Both the position numbers and the translations under genes were made by a program. Source: Candidatus Caldatribacterium californiense OP9-cSCG (GTDB taxonomy: Bacteria; Atribacterota; Atribacteria; Atribacterales; Caldatribacteriaceae). From it: a stretch of 32,408 bases of DNA. This document shows, one piece after another, positions 13,689-22,775 of this stretch. The notes beneath the pieces were generated by a model. The model was given only the letters and a program-made list of their open reading frames with translations, searched no databases and had not been told where the DNA came from. Location: positions 1 to 32,408 of the forward strand of contig APKF01000069.1 in assembly GCA_000353875.1 (NCBI GenBank). Reading direction: 5' to 3'. Numbering within the stretch: the stretch's first letter is position 1; each line of letters starts with the position of its first letter.

Positions 13689-15132
13689 TGGCCGTTTTCA
13701 GGACCTCCCGAAGCGCCAGGTAGGTAGTGTACCAGTGGTCGACTTGCGCCTCAAGCGCTGCAATGGGCTCAAAGGCCTTCTCCATCCGGAATGCCCGGGA
13801 AAAAGCCTCCTCAGGACTTTTGTATACCCCTACACCGATGCCAGCAAGAAGAGCAGCCCCCTGACAGCTCCCTTCTTTTTCAGCGGGAACGACGATGGGC
13901 TTTTTCAGGAAAGTGGCTTTGAGGCGCATCCAGAGGGCGTTCTGGACTCCACCCCCAACGTTCACCGCCTGGGTAACCGTGCAGGAGAGCTCTTTTTCCA
14001 TTCGTTCCCAGATGGTCCTGTACTCCGCGCACAACCCAAAGAGCACGGAGAGCACGAAATCCTCTCGCCCTGTGTCTCCCGAGAGGTTCAGGAAGGCTCC
14101 CTTTGCCTCCTCGTACTCACCCCCGAGGAGGTACGGGAAGAAGAACGGTACGTCCTCCCCGCGCACAGGGTCGAGCTCTGCGAAAACCTCGTAGGATTCC
14201 CCGAGGAGACGGAGCATCCAGTCGACAGCGAATCCGCCGCTATAGATACCTCCCATGGCGTAGTAGAGCGGGAAGACCACGTGGTGGCCGAAGGAAAAGG
14301 GCTTCCCTCCGCTATCTCCGGCAAAAGATGGTGGGTGTTCCAGGGGAACCATGAGGGATTCCGTAGTTCCGGTGGAAATGAGCCCCCATCCTTTCTGGAA
14401 GACCCCGCATGCTAAGGCGGCGCAGGGATGGTCGTGGCCCCCGGTGACTACGGCAACGTCTCTGGGAAGGCCGCACCGTGTGGCGGCCTCATGCCTCAAG
14501 CGCCCCAGGGCAACGCCGGAAGGGTAGAGAGGAGCAAGCTGCTTTTTTTGAATCCCTGCAAGGTCGAGGAGTTCCTCCCTCCAGGTGCGGGTGTGCTGGT
14601 CAAAGAGCATGGTCCGGGAGGCAAGCGAGTAGTCGAAGGAGAGCTCACCACTCAGCGCAAAGAGCACAAATCCCGACATCGAGATCCAGAAACGCACTGC
14701 CCTGAAAACCTCTGGCTCATGGCGGCGGTGCCAGAGGAGCTTGTAGAGCGAGTACTTGTGGTGGGGGGAGAGCCCTGTGGTCTCGTACACCCAGGATGGG
14801 TCAAGGGCCACTTCTTCGGCTTCTTCTTTCGTGCGCTCATCGTACCAGGGGATGCACCGGGTGATGGGTTCACCACGCTCATCAAGCCCCACCATGACTT
14901 CGGCAAAGCTCGAAACACTCAGGGCCCCGACGCTTCTTCGCACGCGCTCGGGAAACCCCGCTACAGCCGCAAAAAGTAGAGTAGCGAGCTCTTTCGGGTC
15001 GTAGTAGGGGCCGTGGGCATCCGAAAAAAGCGGCGTTCTGAAACTCGTCTCGGCAAGGGTCTGTCCGTCTTCATTGTACACCTTGAGCTTGGTGTTGGTG
15101 GTCCCGATATCGATGCCAAGAAGGAGCGGCAT
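13657..15132 (-). CDS. FGGY-family carbohydrate kinase
   Basis: This 491-residue sugar kinase phosphorylates a polyol or pentose/hexose with ATP. The N-terminal ATP-binding phosphate loop is GIDIGTTNTK (6-15). In the middle, TGGHDHPCAAL carries the catalytic aspartate of the FGGY fold. Later STGTTES and the adenosine loop NVGGGVQNALW complete the C-terminal lobe. Length is normal for the family. Xylulokinase, gluconokinase and fuculokinase are all possible, and the sequence alone does not settle the substrate. It starts at ATG 15132, one base inside the rnfB stop (TAATG-type overlap), so it is co-translated with the Rnf complex, an unusual companion. Confidence 0.88.
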   Translation of the reverse strand: MPLLLGIDIGTTNTKLKVYNEDGQTLAETSFRTPLFSDAHGPYYDPKELATLLFAAVAGFPERVRRSVGALSVSSFAEVMVGLDERGEPITRCIPWYDERTKEEAEEVALDPSWVYETTGLSPHHKYSLYKLLWHRRHEPEVFRAVRFWISMSGFVLFALSGELSFDYSLASRTMLFDQHTRTWREELLDLAGIQKKQLAPLYPSGVALGRLRHEAATRCGLPRDVAVVTGGHDHPCAALACGVFQKGWGLISTGTTESLMVPLEHPPSFAGDSGGKPFSFGHHVVFPLYYAMGGIYSGGFAVDWMLRLLGESYEVFAELDPVRGEDVPFFFPYLLGGEYEEAKGAFLNLSGDTGREDFVLSVLFGLCAEYRTIWERMEKELSCTVTQAVNVGGGVQNALWMRLKATFLKKPIVVPAEKEGSCQGAALLAGIGVGVYKSPEEAFSRAFRMEKAFEPIAALEAQVDHWYTTYLALREVLKTANVSIARGKEK

Positions 15133-15956
15133 TACCCCCTCACCTCAAGCAGAGCTGCGGTTTTCCCCACCCGGATGATGCAGTGGGTGGGGCACTTCTC
15201 AATGCAGAGCCCGCAGAGGGTGCATTTTTCCCGGGAAATCACAATCCTCCCGTTTTCAAAGGTGATGGCACCCTCCGGACAGGTCCGGACGCAGACCTGG
15301 CACTTGATACAGCCTTTTGCGCAGACCTTCCGAACCTCTCTGGCGGCATCAAGAGAAACACAGGCCACCGTGACCTGCTCTTTTCTGGGGACAAGGGCGA
15401 GGATTTTTCGGGGGCATTCGGCCACGCATTTCCCGCATCCCGTGCACGTTTCCCAGTCCACAACCGGGAGCCCGCTTTCCGGGTCGATATGGATGGCCGA
15501 AAAGGGGCACACCCGAACACAGTCGCCAAGGCCCAGGCATCCGAAACGGCACCCCTTGAAAGACCCGGAGAGGAGGTTCGCCGCCTTACAGCTTGCCACT
15601 CCGCTGTACTCGGCAACCACCTGGGCCACACCTTTTCCTCCCTGGCAGAGCACCACGGCTCTTTTAACCTCCCAGTTGCTACTTTCCTGCCCGAGGAGGC
15701 GGGAGAGTTCTGCCCACACTTTCGGTCCCCCAACAGGACAGGCGTTTACCGGCGCCTCGCCTGAGGCGATTTTTTCAGCAAGACCACTGCAGCCCGGGAA
15801 GCCGCAGGCGCCACAGTTTGCCCCAGGAAGCACCCGTTCCACCTCCTGCACGAGGGGGTTCACCGGAACGGCGAATTTTTTAGCAAACCAGGAGAGCATG
15901 AGCCCGAAGGCAAGGCCCAGAGCACCGACGAGTACCGTTGGGATGAGAATGTTCAT
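15132..15956 (-). CDS. rnfB: Rnf complex subunit RnfB (iron-sulfur protein)
   Basis: This 274-residue protein is the electron-entry subunit of the membrane Rnf complex and takes electrons from reduced ferredoxin. An N-terminal transmembrane helix (about 3-25) anchors it. The Fe-S domain has C48, C51, C56 and C73 (GANCGACGFPGC). Four ferredoxin-type [4Fe-4S] sites follow: C136/C140/C146/C150, C171/C174/C177/C181, C216/C219/C222/C226 and C245/C248/C251/C255. Extra ferredoxin clusters of this type are typical of RnfB from anaerobes. It is the last of six contiguous rnf genes, the order C-D-G-E-A-B being that of bacterial Rnf operons. Confidence 0.95.
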   Translation of the reverse strand: MNILIPTVLVGALGLAFGLMLSWFAKKFAVPVNPLVQEVERVLPGANCGACGFPGCSGLAEKIASGEAPVNACPVGGPKVWAELSRLLGQESSNWEVKRAVVLCQGGKGVAQVVAEYSGVASCKAANLLSGSFKGCRFGCLGLGDCVRVCPFSAIHIDPESGLPVVDWETCTGCGKCVAECPRKILALVPRKEQVTVACVSLDAAREVRKVCAKGCIKCQVCVRTCPEGAITFENGRIVISREKCTLCGLCIEKCPTHCIIRVGKTAALLEVRG

Positions 15957-15969
15957 ACGGCCTTTCCCC

Positions 15970-16560
15970 CTATTTTACGAGTCCCTTAAAGCCCAAAAAG
16001 GCGATGGCCAAAAGGCATGTCGCCACAAAGACAATCGGATACCCCTGCCAGAACCGGGGCACCCGAGCCATGCGCAGGCGTTCTCGGATACCGGCAAGGA
16101 GCACCAGGGCTACCGTGAACCCTAAAGCGACGCTTATGCTGTACACCACGACCTGGAGGAGGGTGTACCCGTAGTCCACTCCGAGGAAGGTGACGGCAAG
16201 GATGGCACAGTTTGTGGTGATGAGGGGGAGGTAGATGCCCATGGCCCGGTAGAGGTTGGGGACGTTCTTTTTGAGGAGAATCTCCACAAGCTGCACGAGC
16301 GTTGCAATCACAAGAATGAACACCATGATGCGGAGGTACTCAAGCCCCAGGGGGACGAAGATGTAGTTCCACAGAACCCAGGTCACGATGGAGGCGAGCA
16401 CCATCACGAAGGTCACGGCCATCCCCATACCGATGGAGTTTGCGACACTCGAGGACATGCCGATATAGGGGCAGAGGCCGATGTAGCGGGCGAGGATGAT
16501 GTTGTCGACAAAGGCGGCGCTGACGATGATTTTGAGAAGGGTGAGGATTTCGGTGTTCAT
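15970..16560 (-). CDS. rnfA: Rnf complex membrane subunit RnfA
   Basis: This 196-residue integral membrane protein has six predicted helices. N-terminal AAFVDNIILARYIGLCPYIG and later ITTNCAILAV are conserved RnfA/NqrE signatures; the cysteines in YIGLCP and TTNC are the ligands of the intramembrane iron-sulfur centre between RnfA and RnfE. It starts at ATG 16560, overlapping the rnfE stop by four bases. RnfA forms a pseudo-symmetric pair with RnfE and lies on the ion-translocation path. Confidence 0.95.
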   Translation of the reverse strand: MNTEILTLLKIIVSAAFVDNIILARYIGLCPYIGMSSSVANSIGMGMAVTFVMVLASIVTWVLWNYIFVPLGLEYLRIMVFILVIATLVQLVEILLKKNVPNLYRAMGIYLPLITTNCAILAVTFLGVDYGYTLLQVVVYSISVALGFTVALVLLAGIRERLRMARVPRFWQGYPIVFVATCLLAIAFLGFKGLVK

Positions 16561-17159
16561 GATTTCACCTTCCTCAGCGACCAGTTGAGGAGTGCGATGT
16601 AGATGCCGATGAGGAGAAAGGCCCCGGGGGGCAGAATCATCGCCATCATGCCCTGGTAGGTTCTGGGGAACACGGGACGAGAGAGGATTTCCCCGTAGCC
16701 AAAGAGTTCCCGCACAACACCGATGGCGGTGATGACGAAGGTGTACCCCACCCCCATTCCCAGGGCGTCGGCCACGGCAAGAAGGGGAGGTTTCCTTGAG
16801 GCGAAGGCCTCGGCCCGGGCCATGATGATGCAGTTCACCACGATGAGGGGGATGAAAATACCCATGGCTTTGGAGAGGGGCGGAAGGTACGCTTTCATCA
16901 CGAGGTCCACAATGGTGGTAAAGGTGGAGATGACCACGATGAAGATAGGAATGCGCACCTCATTGGGGACGAAATTCCGGATGAGGGAGATCACAAGGCT
17001 CGAGCAGGTCAGAACGAAAATCACCGCAGCCCCCATCCCGAGGCAGTTCTCAACCCGAACCGAAACAGCAAGGACCGAGCACAGCCCGATCATGAGCTTC
17101 AGCACCGGGTTTTCTCCCAAAAGCCCGTTCCGGAAGTGGTACCAAAACTCCCGCATCAT
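16557..17159 (-). CDS. rnfE: Rnf complex membrane subunit RnfE
   Basis: This 200-residue membrane protein is paralogous to RnfA. Its matching cysteine positions are ENCLGMG (about 37-43) and VVNCIIMARAEAFA (about 112-125), the NqrD/RnfE hallmark. Six helices are predicted. It starts at ATG 17159, overlapping rnfG by four bases. Together with RnfA it holds the membrane [2Fe-2S] cluster and carries the electrons across the complex. Confidence 0.95.
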   Translation of the reverse strand: MMREFWYHFRNGLLGENPVLKLMIGLCSVLAVSVRVENCLGMGAAVIFVLTCSSLVISLIRNFVPNEVRIPIFIVVISTFTTIVDLVMKAYLPPLSKAMGIFIPLIVVNCIIMARAEAFASRKPPLLAVADALGMGVGYTFVITAIGVVRELFGYGEILSRPVFPRTYQGMMAMILPPGAFLLIGIYIALLNWSLRKVKS

Positions 17160-17716
17160 CGCTTTTCACCTCGCACGATTTCAGCAACCTTCGCGCACGC
17201 CCGCGCCACGGCGCGGCTTGAAATGGTAGCGCCACTCACCGCCTGGATGTCCTCCCCCACCCTGAAGGGACTCTCTAAGGATTTCCCCAGAAACTGGGAG
17301 AGGAAGCTCGCTTCGGCAACGTTTGAGCCGAGCCCCGGGGTCTCCTGGTGTTCTAAAACCTTGAGGCCGGTGATCTTTCCCTCCTCTGTGTCCACTCCCA
17401 CAAGGAGCACGATGGGACCGCCGTAGCCTGTGCTTGCTACCTTAAAGACCACACCCCGGCGTTCTCCACCGCTTTGCGCCTCGTAGGCTTCGAGGAACTG
17501 GAGTTCCTTTGATTCGGGGAGGGTCCCCAAGGCCGCAAGGTCAAGGGGGGTGAAGGTTTCTGCTTCGGGGAAGACAACCCCGAGGGCTTCTTTGAGCTCT
17601 TTCTTCGCCTCTTCGGCGATTTTTTCTTTCGTCACCACGTACACCACAGAGAGCGAGAGAGCGGCCACCACACATACTACCGTCAGTGCCAGTGCCACAC
17701 GCAGGATTTTCCTCAT
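17156..17716 (-). CDS. rnfG: Rnf complex flavoprotein RnfG
   Basis: This 186-residue protein has an N-terminal membrane helix (about 5-28) and an extracytoplasmic FMN-binding domain. The motif SGATISSRAV (161-170) carries T164, the residue to which FMN is covalently linked through a phosphoester. HQETPGLG (123-130) is also conserved in the family. It starts at ATG 17716, overlapping rnfD by four bases. Covalent flavin attachment requires an ApbE flavin transferase, not seen in the window. Confidence 0.95.
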   Translation of the reverse strand: MRKILRVALALTVVCVVAALSLSVVYVVTKEKIAEEAKKELKEALGVVFPEAETFTPLDLAALGTLPESKELQFLEAYEAQSGGERRGVVFKVASTGYGGPIVLLVGVDTEEGKITGLKVLEHQETPGLGSNVAEASFLSQFLGKSLESPFRVGEDIQAVSGATISSRAVARACAKVAEIVRGEKR

Positions 17717-18702
17717 ACTTTCTTCACCCCAAATCTCCGCGGCAGCATCCGGTCAAGAAGTGGCACCAGGGCATTCATGGTGAGGATACCAAAAGTTACC
17801 CCCTCGGGGTACCCCCCAAGCCACCGGATGATGCCTGTTAGGGCTCCTGCGCCAAAGCCGAAAATCATCCTCCCCCGGGAGGTCATGGGGGAAGTGGTGT
17901 AATCGGTGGCCATGAAGCACGCCCCCATGACGGCACCACCGGCAAAGAGGTGGAAGAGGGGATTCTGACGGGCAAAAAGCGCCACAGAAGAGAGCCCGAG
18001 GGCGTAGAAGAGGGGAATGTCCCACTGCACAATCCCCCGCAAGAGCAGGTACAGGAACCCCAGGAGCAAAAGGAATGCCGAAATCTCCCCGATACAGCCC
18101 GGAACAAGGCCCACGAAGAGCCGGAAAAGGAGGCTCGGCCCTGTATCCCACACGGCGGAATACCCGTAGGCCTTGACGATGCCAAGGGGTGTGGCGCTCG
18201 TCACAACGTCCACCGGGGTGGCGTACGTTGTGGCCTGAGCGAGCTGGAGGGCAAAGGCAGGGCGGGCGTACCAAGTGGCCATGATTTTCGGCCAGGAGAT
18301 GAGGAGCACGGCCCGTCCTACAAGGGCCGGGTTGAAGATGTTCTGTCCTATCCCTCCGAACATCTGCTTCCCAAGGAGTATGGCCACACCTCCGCCCACA
18401 ATGGGGATCCAGAAAGGACACCCTGGAGGAAGGGAAAGCCCAAGGAGCATTCCCGTGACCACGGCGCTCCAGTCACCCACTGTAAGAGGGCGGCGGAAGG
18501 CCAGGCAATCCAGTGCTTCAAACCCCACACAGGAGAGGACAGAGAGCACAAGGGGTGGCAGGGCCAGGCGGGGTCCAAAAAACACCACGCCCCAGGCGGC
18601 GGCGGGAAGCAGCGCAAAAACCACCTGCTGCATAATCCAGGGGACGGTAACCGGACTTTTCAGGTGAGGTGGGGCAGAGGTGACGAGTCTGAGTTCTTCC
18701 AC
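17713..18702 (-). CDS. rnfD: Rnf complex membrane flavoprotein RnfD
   Basis: This 329-residue multi-helix membrane protein is homologous to NqrB. The flavin attachment motif SATPLG (169-174) places covalent FMN at T171. FGGIGQNIFNPALVGR (115-130) and a late FMATDYTTSP are further conserved segments. About nine or ten helices are predicted. It starts at ATG 18702, one base before the rnfC stop. RnfD is one of the main candidates for the ion-conducting path (sodium or proton) coupled to electron flow. Confidence 0.94.
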   Translation of the reverse strand: MEELRLVTSAPPHLKSPVTVPWIMQQVVFALLPAAAWGVVFFGPRLALPPLVLSVLSCVGFEALDCLAFRRPLTVGDWSAVVTGMLLGLSLPPGCPFWIPIVGGGVAILLGKQMFGGIGQNIFNPALVGRAVLLISWPKIMATWYARPAFALQLAQATTYATPVDVVTSATPLGIVKAYGYSAVWDTGPSLLFRLFVGLVPGCIGEISAFLLLLGFLYLLLRGIVQWDIPLFYALGLSSVALFARQNPLFHLFAGGAVMGACFMATDYTTSPMTSRGRMIFGFGAGALTGIIRWLGGYPEGVTFGILTMNALVPLLDRMLPRRFGVKKV

Positions 18703-18703
18703 A

Positions 18704-20026
18704 TCATTTCCCTCCCCGTTTTCGGTGCATCACTTCGAACTTTGCCAGCTTCAGGAGGTGCACTAAAGCAATCCCTGCAGGGCAAACGTACGCACAGGAC
18801 CCGCACTCCACACAGTCGAGGACCCGGTTGTCCTCGGCTTCAGCAAAGAGCCTCTCTTCGGCGAGCCTCCCGAGAAGATACGGCAGAAGGCGCATGGGGC
18901 AGTGGGCAACGCACCGCCCGCAGCGGATGCAGGGGTACTCTCGCTTTTCTGGGACATTCCGGAAAAAGAGGAAACCCGAGGTTCCCTTGATAACGGGAAC
19001 GGCGAGGGATACCTGGGTGATGCCAGTCATCGGTCCGCCCATGATGATTTTCCGGGGTGGGGCGGTGAACCCTTCGCAAAAATGCACAAGGTCCTCAAGG
19101 AGTATCCCCAGGGGGACTTCGAAGTTCCCCCGCTTTCTTAGGCAGTCCCCAGAGAGCGTAATGACCCGCTCCACGAGGGGAAGACCTGTTCTGGCCATCC
19201 GGCCGAGTGCCGCCGCAGTCTGCACGTTGTTCACCACAACGCCCACGTCGAGGGGAAGACCTCCTGGAGGGACCTCGCGGCCCAGGATGGCAAGGATCAG
19301 GTGTTTCTCCGAGCCCTGGGGGTATTTGGTCCTTAAGGGGACAACCTCTGCGGGGATGGGGAAGTTCCGAAGGAGGTTCGCCACGTGGTCGATGCAATCT
19401 CTTTTGTTCTCCTCAATGCCGATGTAGGCCTTTCTGGCCCCGCAGGCCCGGACCATGATGCGGAGTCCAAGGAGCATATCTTCGGTACGCTCCAGCATCA
19501 CCCGGTGGTCGCAGGTGAGGTAGGGCTCGCATTCGGCGCCATTGAGGATGAAGGAGTCGATGGGTTTCCCCTGAGGCGGGGAGAGTTTCACATGGGTTGG
19601 GAAGGCTGCTCCCCCAAGCCCCACGAACCCCCCTTCCCGGACGAAGGCTCGCAGGCGCTCCGGTTCAAGGTCCTCGATGGTTTCCGGAAGAGGTTCGTAG
19701 CAATCCTCCTCGCCCTTTCCGTCGTTCTCGATGACGATGGCCTGGAATCTCCCCATCGTCGGATGCGCCCAGTCCTCAATCCCGGCGACCTTCCCGCTCA
19801 GCGGGGCATGGACCGGCGCAGCCACAAAGGCGTCGACATCGGCGATTTTCTGCCCCCGTTTGACCGTGTCCCCCTTTTTCACCAGAGGCTTTAGGGGGGC
19901 ACCGGTGTGCTGGATGAGGGGAAGGACAACACGGGAGGGCTCGGGAACGCGGACAATAGGGAGGTGCGCGGTGTCTTCCTTGTGATGGGGAAGGAAGACT
20001 CCCTGAGGAAAGGTTCGAAGCCTCAT
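18704..20026 (-). CDS. rnfC: Rnf complex NADH-binding subunit RnfC
   Basis: This peripheral subunit of 440 residues reduces NAD+ with electrons passed through the complex. ATG 20026 is the likely start because it overlaps the biotin carboxylase stop (ATGA), whereas the longer in-frame extension to 20221 is arginine/proline-rich and antisense-like. The N-terminal part has the barrel-sandwich (lipoyl-like) segment ending APLSGKV, then the FMN/NADH-binding EGGFVGLGGAAFPTHVK and the following NGAECEPYLT. Two C-terminal [4Fe-4S] motifs, CIRCGRCVAHCP and CVECGSCAYVCP, finish the protein. First of six rnf genes. Confidence 0.95.
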   Translation of the reverse strand: MRLRTFPQGVFLPHHKEDTAHLPIVRVPEPSRVVLPLIQHTGAPLKPLVKKGDTVKRGQKIADVDAFVAAPVHAPLSGKVAGIEDWAHPTMGRFQAIVIENDGKGEEDCYEPLPETIEDLEPERLRAFVREGGFVGLGGAAFPTHVKLSPPQGKPIDSFILNGAECEPYLTCDHRVMLERTEDMLLGLRIMVRACGARKAYIGIEENKRDCIDHVANLLRNFPIPAEVVPLRTKYPQGSEKHLILAILGREVPPGGLPLDVGVVVNNVQTAAALGRMARTGLPLVERVITLSGDCLRKRGNFEVPLGILLEDLVHFCEGFTAPPRKIIMGGPMTGITQVSLAVPVIKGTSGFLFFRNVPEKREYPCIRCGRCVAHCPMRLLPYLLGRLAEERLFAEAEDNRVLDCVECGSCAYVCPAGIALVHLLKLAKFEVMHRKRGGK

Positions 20027-21393
20027 CGTTGTGCATCGCCTCCTTTGACACCCTCCTGCCACACCTCTTCGACGAAGCGAGTGTGGAGGTTGCCTTCGAG
20101 GAAATCGGGGTGCGAGAGAATCCGGAGGTGGAAGGGAATGGTGGTAGCGATACCCTCGACGAAAAAGGATCGCAAAGCCTCCCGGGAACGGCGGATGGCG
20201 AATTCCCGGCTCACATCCCACACGATGAGTTTTGCGATGAGGGAATCGTAATGGGGCGGGACGGTGTAGCCACTATAGCAGTGGGAGTCCACACGGATTC
20301 CCGGACCCCGGGGAATCTCAAACTGCACGATACGCCCCGGAGAGGGGGCAAAACGTTTCTCGGGGTCTTCGGCGTTGATGCGCATCTCAATGGCGTGACC
20401 CCGCAGGATGATGTCTTCCTGACGGAAGGCGAGTTCCTCTCCTGCGGCCAGGCGAATCTGCTCCCGCACAAGGTCCACCCCGGAGATTTCTTCCGTCACC
20501 GGGTGCTCCACCTGGATGCGGGCGTTGAGCTCCATGAAGTAGAAGTTCCCCTCGGGAGTCACCAGGAACTCAAAGGTCCCGCAGGTCGCATACCCCAGGG
20601 CTTTTGCCGCCCGAACAGCGGCATCGAGAATCTTTGCGCGAAGGGTGGGGGAGAGACCAGTGGCTGGAGCCTCCTCGAGGATTTTCTGGCGACGCCGCTG
20701 GAGGGAACACTCCCGTTCCCCAACGTGGATGACATTGCCGAACCGGTCGGCGAGAATCTGCACCTCGATGTGTCGGGCCCGGTCAATGAGCTTTTCGATG
20801 TAGAGCTCCTCGCTCCCAAAGGCCACCTGAGCCTCCCGGCGAGCGCTGTCGAAGGACTTTTTGAGGTCATCTTCGCTGGCGATCACCCGGATACCCCGGC
20901 CTCCTCCACCCAGGCAGGCCTTGAGGAGGAGGGGGTATCCGATTTCCCTGGCGATGTCGTGAGCATCGGCAAAGGTCTTTACCGGTTCTAAGGACCCGGG
21001 AATCACCGGGACTCCAGCTTCGTGCATGAGGCGTTTGGCCTGGAGTTTGTTCTTCATTTTCCTCAGGACATCAGATCCCGGACCGATGAAGGCGATACCC
21101 CGTTTCTCGAGCTCTTCGGCGAAAGTAGCGTTTTCCGCCAGGAATCCGTATCCCGGATGCACGGCATCGGCCCCGGTGATTTCGCAGGCCCGGACGATTT
21201 TGGGAATGTTCAGATATGTTTCAACCGCCGAATTCCCTCCCAAGGCAACTTTCTGGTCAACGAAGCGAAGATGGAGGAGATTCGCGTCGGGGTCGGAGAA
21301 CACCCCCACGGTTTTGAGTCCGAGCTCCTTGCAGGCCCGGACGACCCGCAGGGCGATTTCTCCCCGGTTGGCGATGAGGACCTTGGAGAACAA
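20023..21393 (-). CDS. accC: Biotin carboxylase (ATP-grasp subunit)
   Basis: This 456-residue biotin carboxylase carboxylates carrier-bound biotin using ATP and bicarbonate. The N-terminus FSKVLIANRGEIALRVVRAC is diagnostic. HPGYGFLAEN (79-88), the glycine loop GGGGRG (162-167), ERECSLQRRRQK and ELNARIQVEHPVTE follow in the right order, and the late glycine-tyrosine region is intact. The start is TTG 21393 with GGGGGGA upstream. Acetyl-CoA, pyruvate and other acyl-CoA carboxylases share this subunit, and no biotin carrier or carboxyltransferase gene is in the window, so the substrate is open. Being immediately upstream of, and overlapping, rnfC is notable. Confidence 0.93.
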   Translation of the reverse strand: MFSKVLIANRGEIALRVVRACKELGLKTVGVFSDPDANLLHLRFVDQKVALGGNSAVETYLNIPKIVRACEITGADAVHPGYGFLAENATFAEELEKRGIAFIGPGSDVLRKMKNKLQAKRLMHEAGVPVIPGSLEPVKTFADAHDIAREIGYPLLLKACLGGGGRGIRVIASEDDLKKSFDSARREAQVAFGSEELYIEKLIDRARHIEVQILADRFGNVIHVGERECSLQRRRQKILEEAPATGLSPTLRAKILDAAVRAAKALGYATCGTFEFLVTPEGNFYFMELNARIQVEHPVTEEISGVDLVREQIRLAAGEELAFRQEDIILRGHAIEMRINAEDPEKRFAPSPGRIVQFEIPRGPGIRVDSHCYSGYTVPPHYDSLIAKLIVWDVSREFAIRRSREALRSFFVEGIATTIPFHLRILSHPDFLEGNLHTRFVEEVWQEGVKGGDAQR

Positions 21394-21404
21394 AAAAATC
21401 CCCC

Positions 21405-22763
21405 CTAAACGAGCACTCGCTCCTCGGGATAGACGAGCAGTTCCTTCCGTTCTCGAGCAACACCCATGGCTACCAGGGCGGTGAAAATACCCACTCGCCC
21501 AAGGAACATCGTTACAATGATACCAAGCTTCCCCAGGTCTGACAAGTTCGGTGTAACTCCCCGGGAGAGTCCCACCGTGCCGAAGGCCGAAACGGCCTCG
21601 AAGGCAAGGTCAAGGGGATTCCCCTTTTCAGTGGCGAAAAGGAGCATGGTGGAGCAAAAGACCAGTCCCAGGCCAAAACAGAACACGGCCAGGGCTCTGC
21701 GGACGGCGTTTCGGGCCACCCGCCGGTGGAAAAGCGCCACCCCCTCCTGACCCCGGAGGGTGCTCCGGACGAGAGCCAGAAGGAGCGCCAGGGTGGTGGT
21801 TTTCACGCCTCCTCCTGTGCCCCCTGGGGAAGCACCCACGAACATGAGGAACATGAGAAGGAGCGCCGAGACCGGGCGGAGACGGGCGATGGGAACGGTA
21901 CTGAATCCTGCAGTTCTCGGCGTGACCGCCTGGAAGAGCGCGGCCATGAACTTTCCCCAGAAGGGGAATGCCCCCAGGGTCGTGGGGTTTGAGGATTCCG
22001 TGATGAGGAGGAAGCACGTCCCGAAGGCGATGAGGGCAACGGTGGTGGTCACCACCGTTTTGGCGTGCAGGGAGTTCAAGCGGCGGTGCTCCAGGAACTC
22101 CCGGATCACCACAAATCCGATACCTCCAACCACAATGAGTCCTATAACGGTGAGGTTCACAAGGGGGTCAAGGGCAAAACCTTCGAGGCTATCCGAGAAC
22201 ACCGAGAACCCGGCATTGCAGAAAGCGGACACCGAGTGGAAGAGGGCGGAAAATAGTGCCTTCGTGGGTGGAAGGCGCCGCAGAAAGGCTACAGAGAGGA
22301 GGAGGAATCCCACGCCCTCGACCCAGAGGACGTACCGCAGGACATCTAAGACAAAACGTACCGCTCCTCCGGGAACGTCGAGGCTGAAAGAATCCCGTAT
22401 GGCCAGGCGATCCCGGTACTCGATGCGACGCCTCAGGGCCAGGGCAAGGAGTGTTGCCACCGTCATGTACCCCAGTCCCCCAAACTGGACGAGGACGAGA
22501 ATGACTATCTGGCCCCAGAGGGAAAAGAACGTTCCGGTGTCCACGACGATAAGACCTGTAACGCACACCGCGGAGGTGGCGGTGAAGAGAGCGTCGATGA
22601 ACCGTATGGCATTCCCTGAGGCCACAGAGAAGGGAAAAAGCAGAAGGACCGTCCCGATGAGAATGAGGGCAGAGAACCCAAAAAGCACCAAAGAAGCCGG
22701 GGAAAGCAGCATCAGGCGCCTTCTCAGGCCCTGGAGAAGTACTGAAAGACTTTCACCGACCAC
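21405..22763 (-). CDS. TrkH/KtrB-family potassium uptake protein
   Basis: This 452-residue membrane protein forms the potassium-conducting channel of a Trk/Ktr system. Four selectivity-filter-like repeats are visible: TSAVCVTGL, AFCNAGFS, TAGFST and GTVGLS, each at the end of a half-membrane pore loop. MFVGASPGGTGGGVKTTT is a family hallmark. Start ATG or GTG near 22763; the following gene begins 11 bases after the stop. KtrB-type proteins work with a TrkA-N regulatory subunit; the only TrkA-N gene in the window (24734-25732) is fused to its own pore and lies in another operon. Confidence 0.9.
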   Translation of the reverse strand: MVGESLSVLLQGLRRRLMLLSPASLVLFGFSALILIGTVLLLFPFSVASGNAIRFIDALFTATSAVCVTGLIVVDTGTFFSLWGQIVILVLVQFGGLGYMTVATLLALALRRRIEYRDRLAIRDSFSLDVPGGAVRFVLDVLRYVLWVEGVGFLLLSVAFLRRLPPTKALFSALFHSVSAFCNAGFSVFSDSLEGFALDPLVNLTVIGLIVVGGIGFVVIREFLEHRRLNSLHAKTVVTTTVALIAFGTCFLLITESSNPTTLGAFPFWGKFMAALFQAVTPRTAGFSTVPIARLRPVSALLLMFLMFVGASPGGTGGGVKTTTLALLLALVRSTLRGQEGVALFHRRVARNAVRRALAVFCFGLGLVFCSTMLLFATEKGNPLDLAFEAVSAFGTVGLSRGVTPNLSDLGKLGIIVTMFLGRVGIFTALVAMGVARERKELLVYPEERVLV

Positions 22764-22775
22764 CCTATCGCCTTC

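Noticed and set aside
17950-18990. Long plus-strand ORF opposite rnfD and rnfC
   Set aside because: Antisense shadow rich in histidine, glycine and arginine; both genes beneath it are certain.
20027-20221. 65-residue N-terminal extension of RnfC
   Set aside because: Proline/arginine-rich composition, overlaps the biotin carboxylase gene, and RnfC homology starts at ATG 20026.
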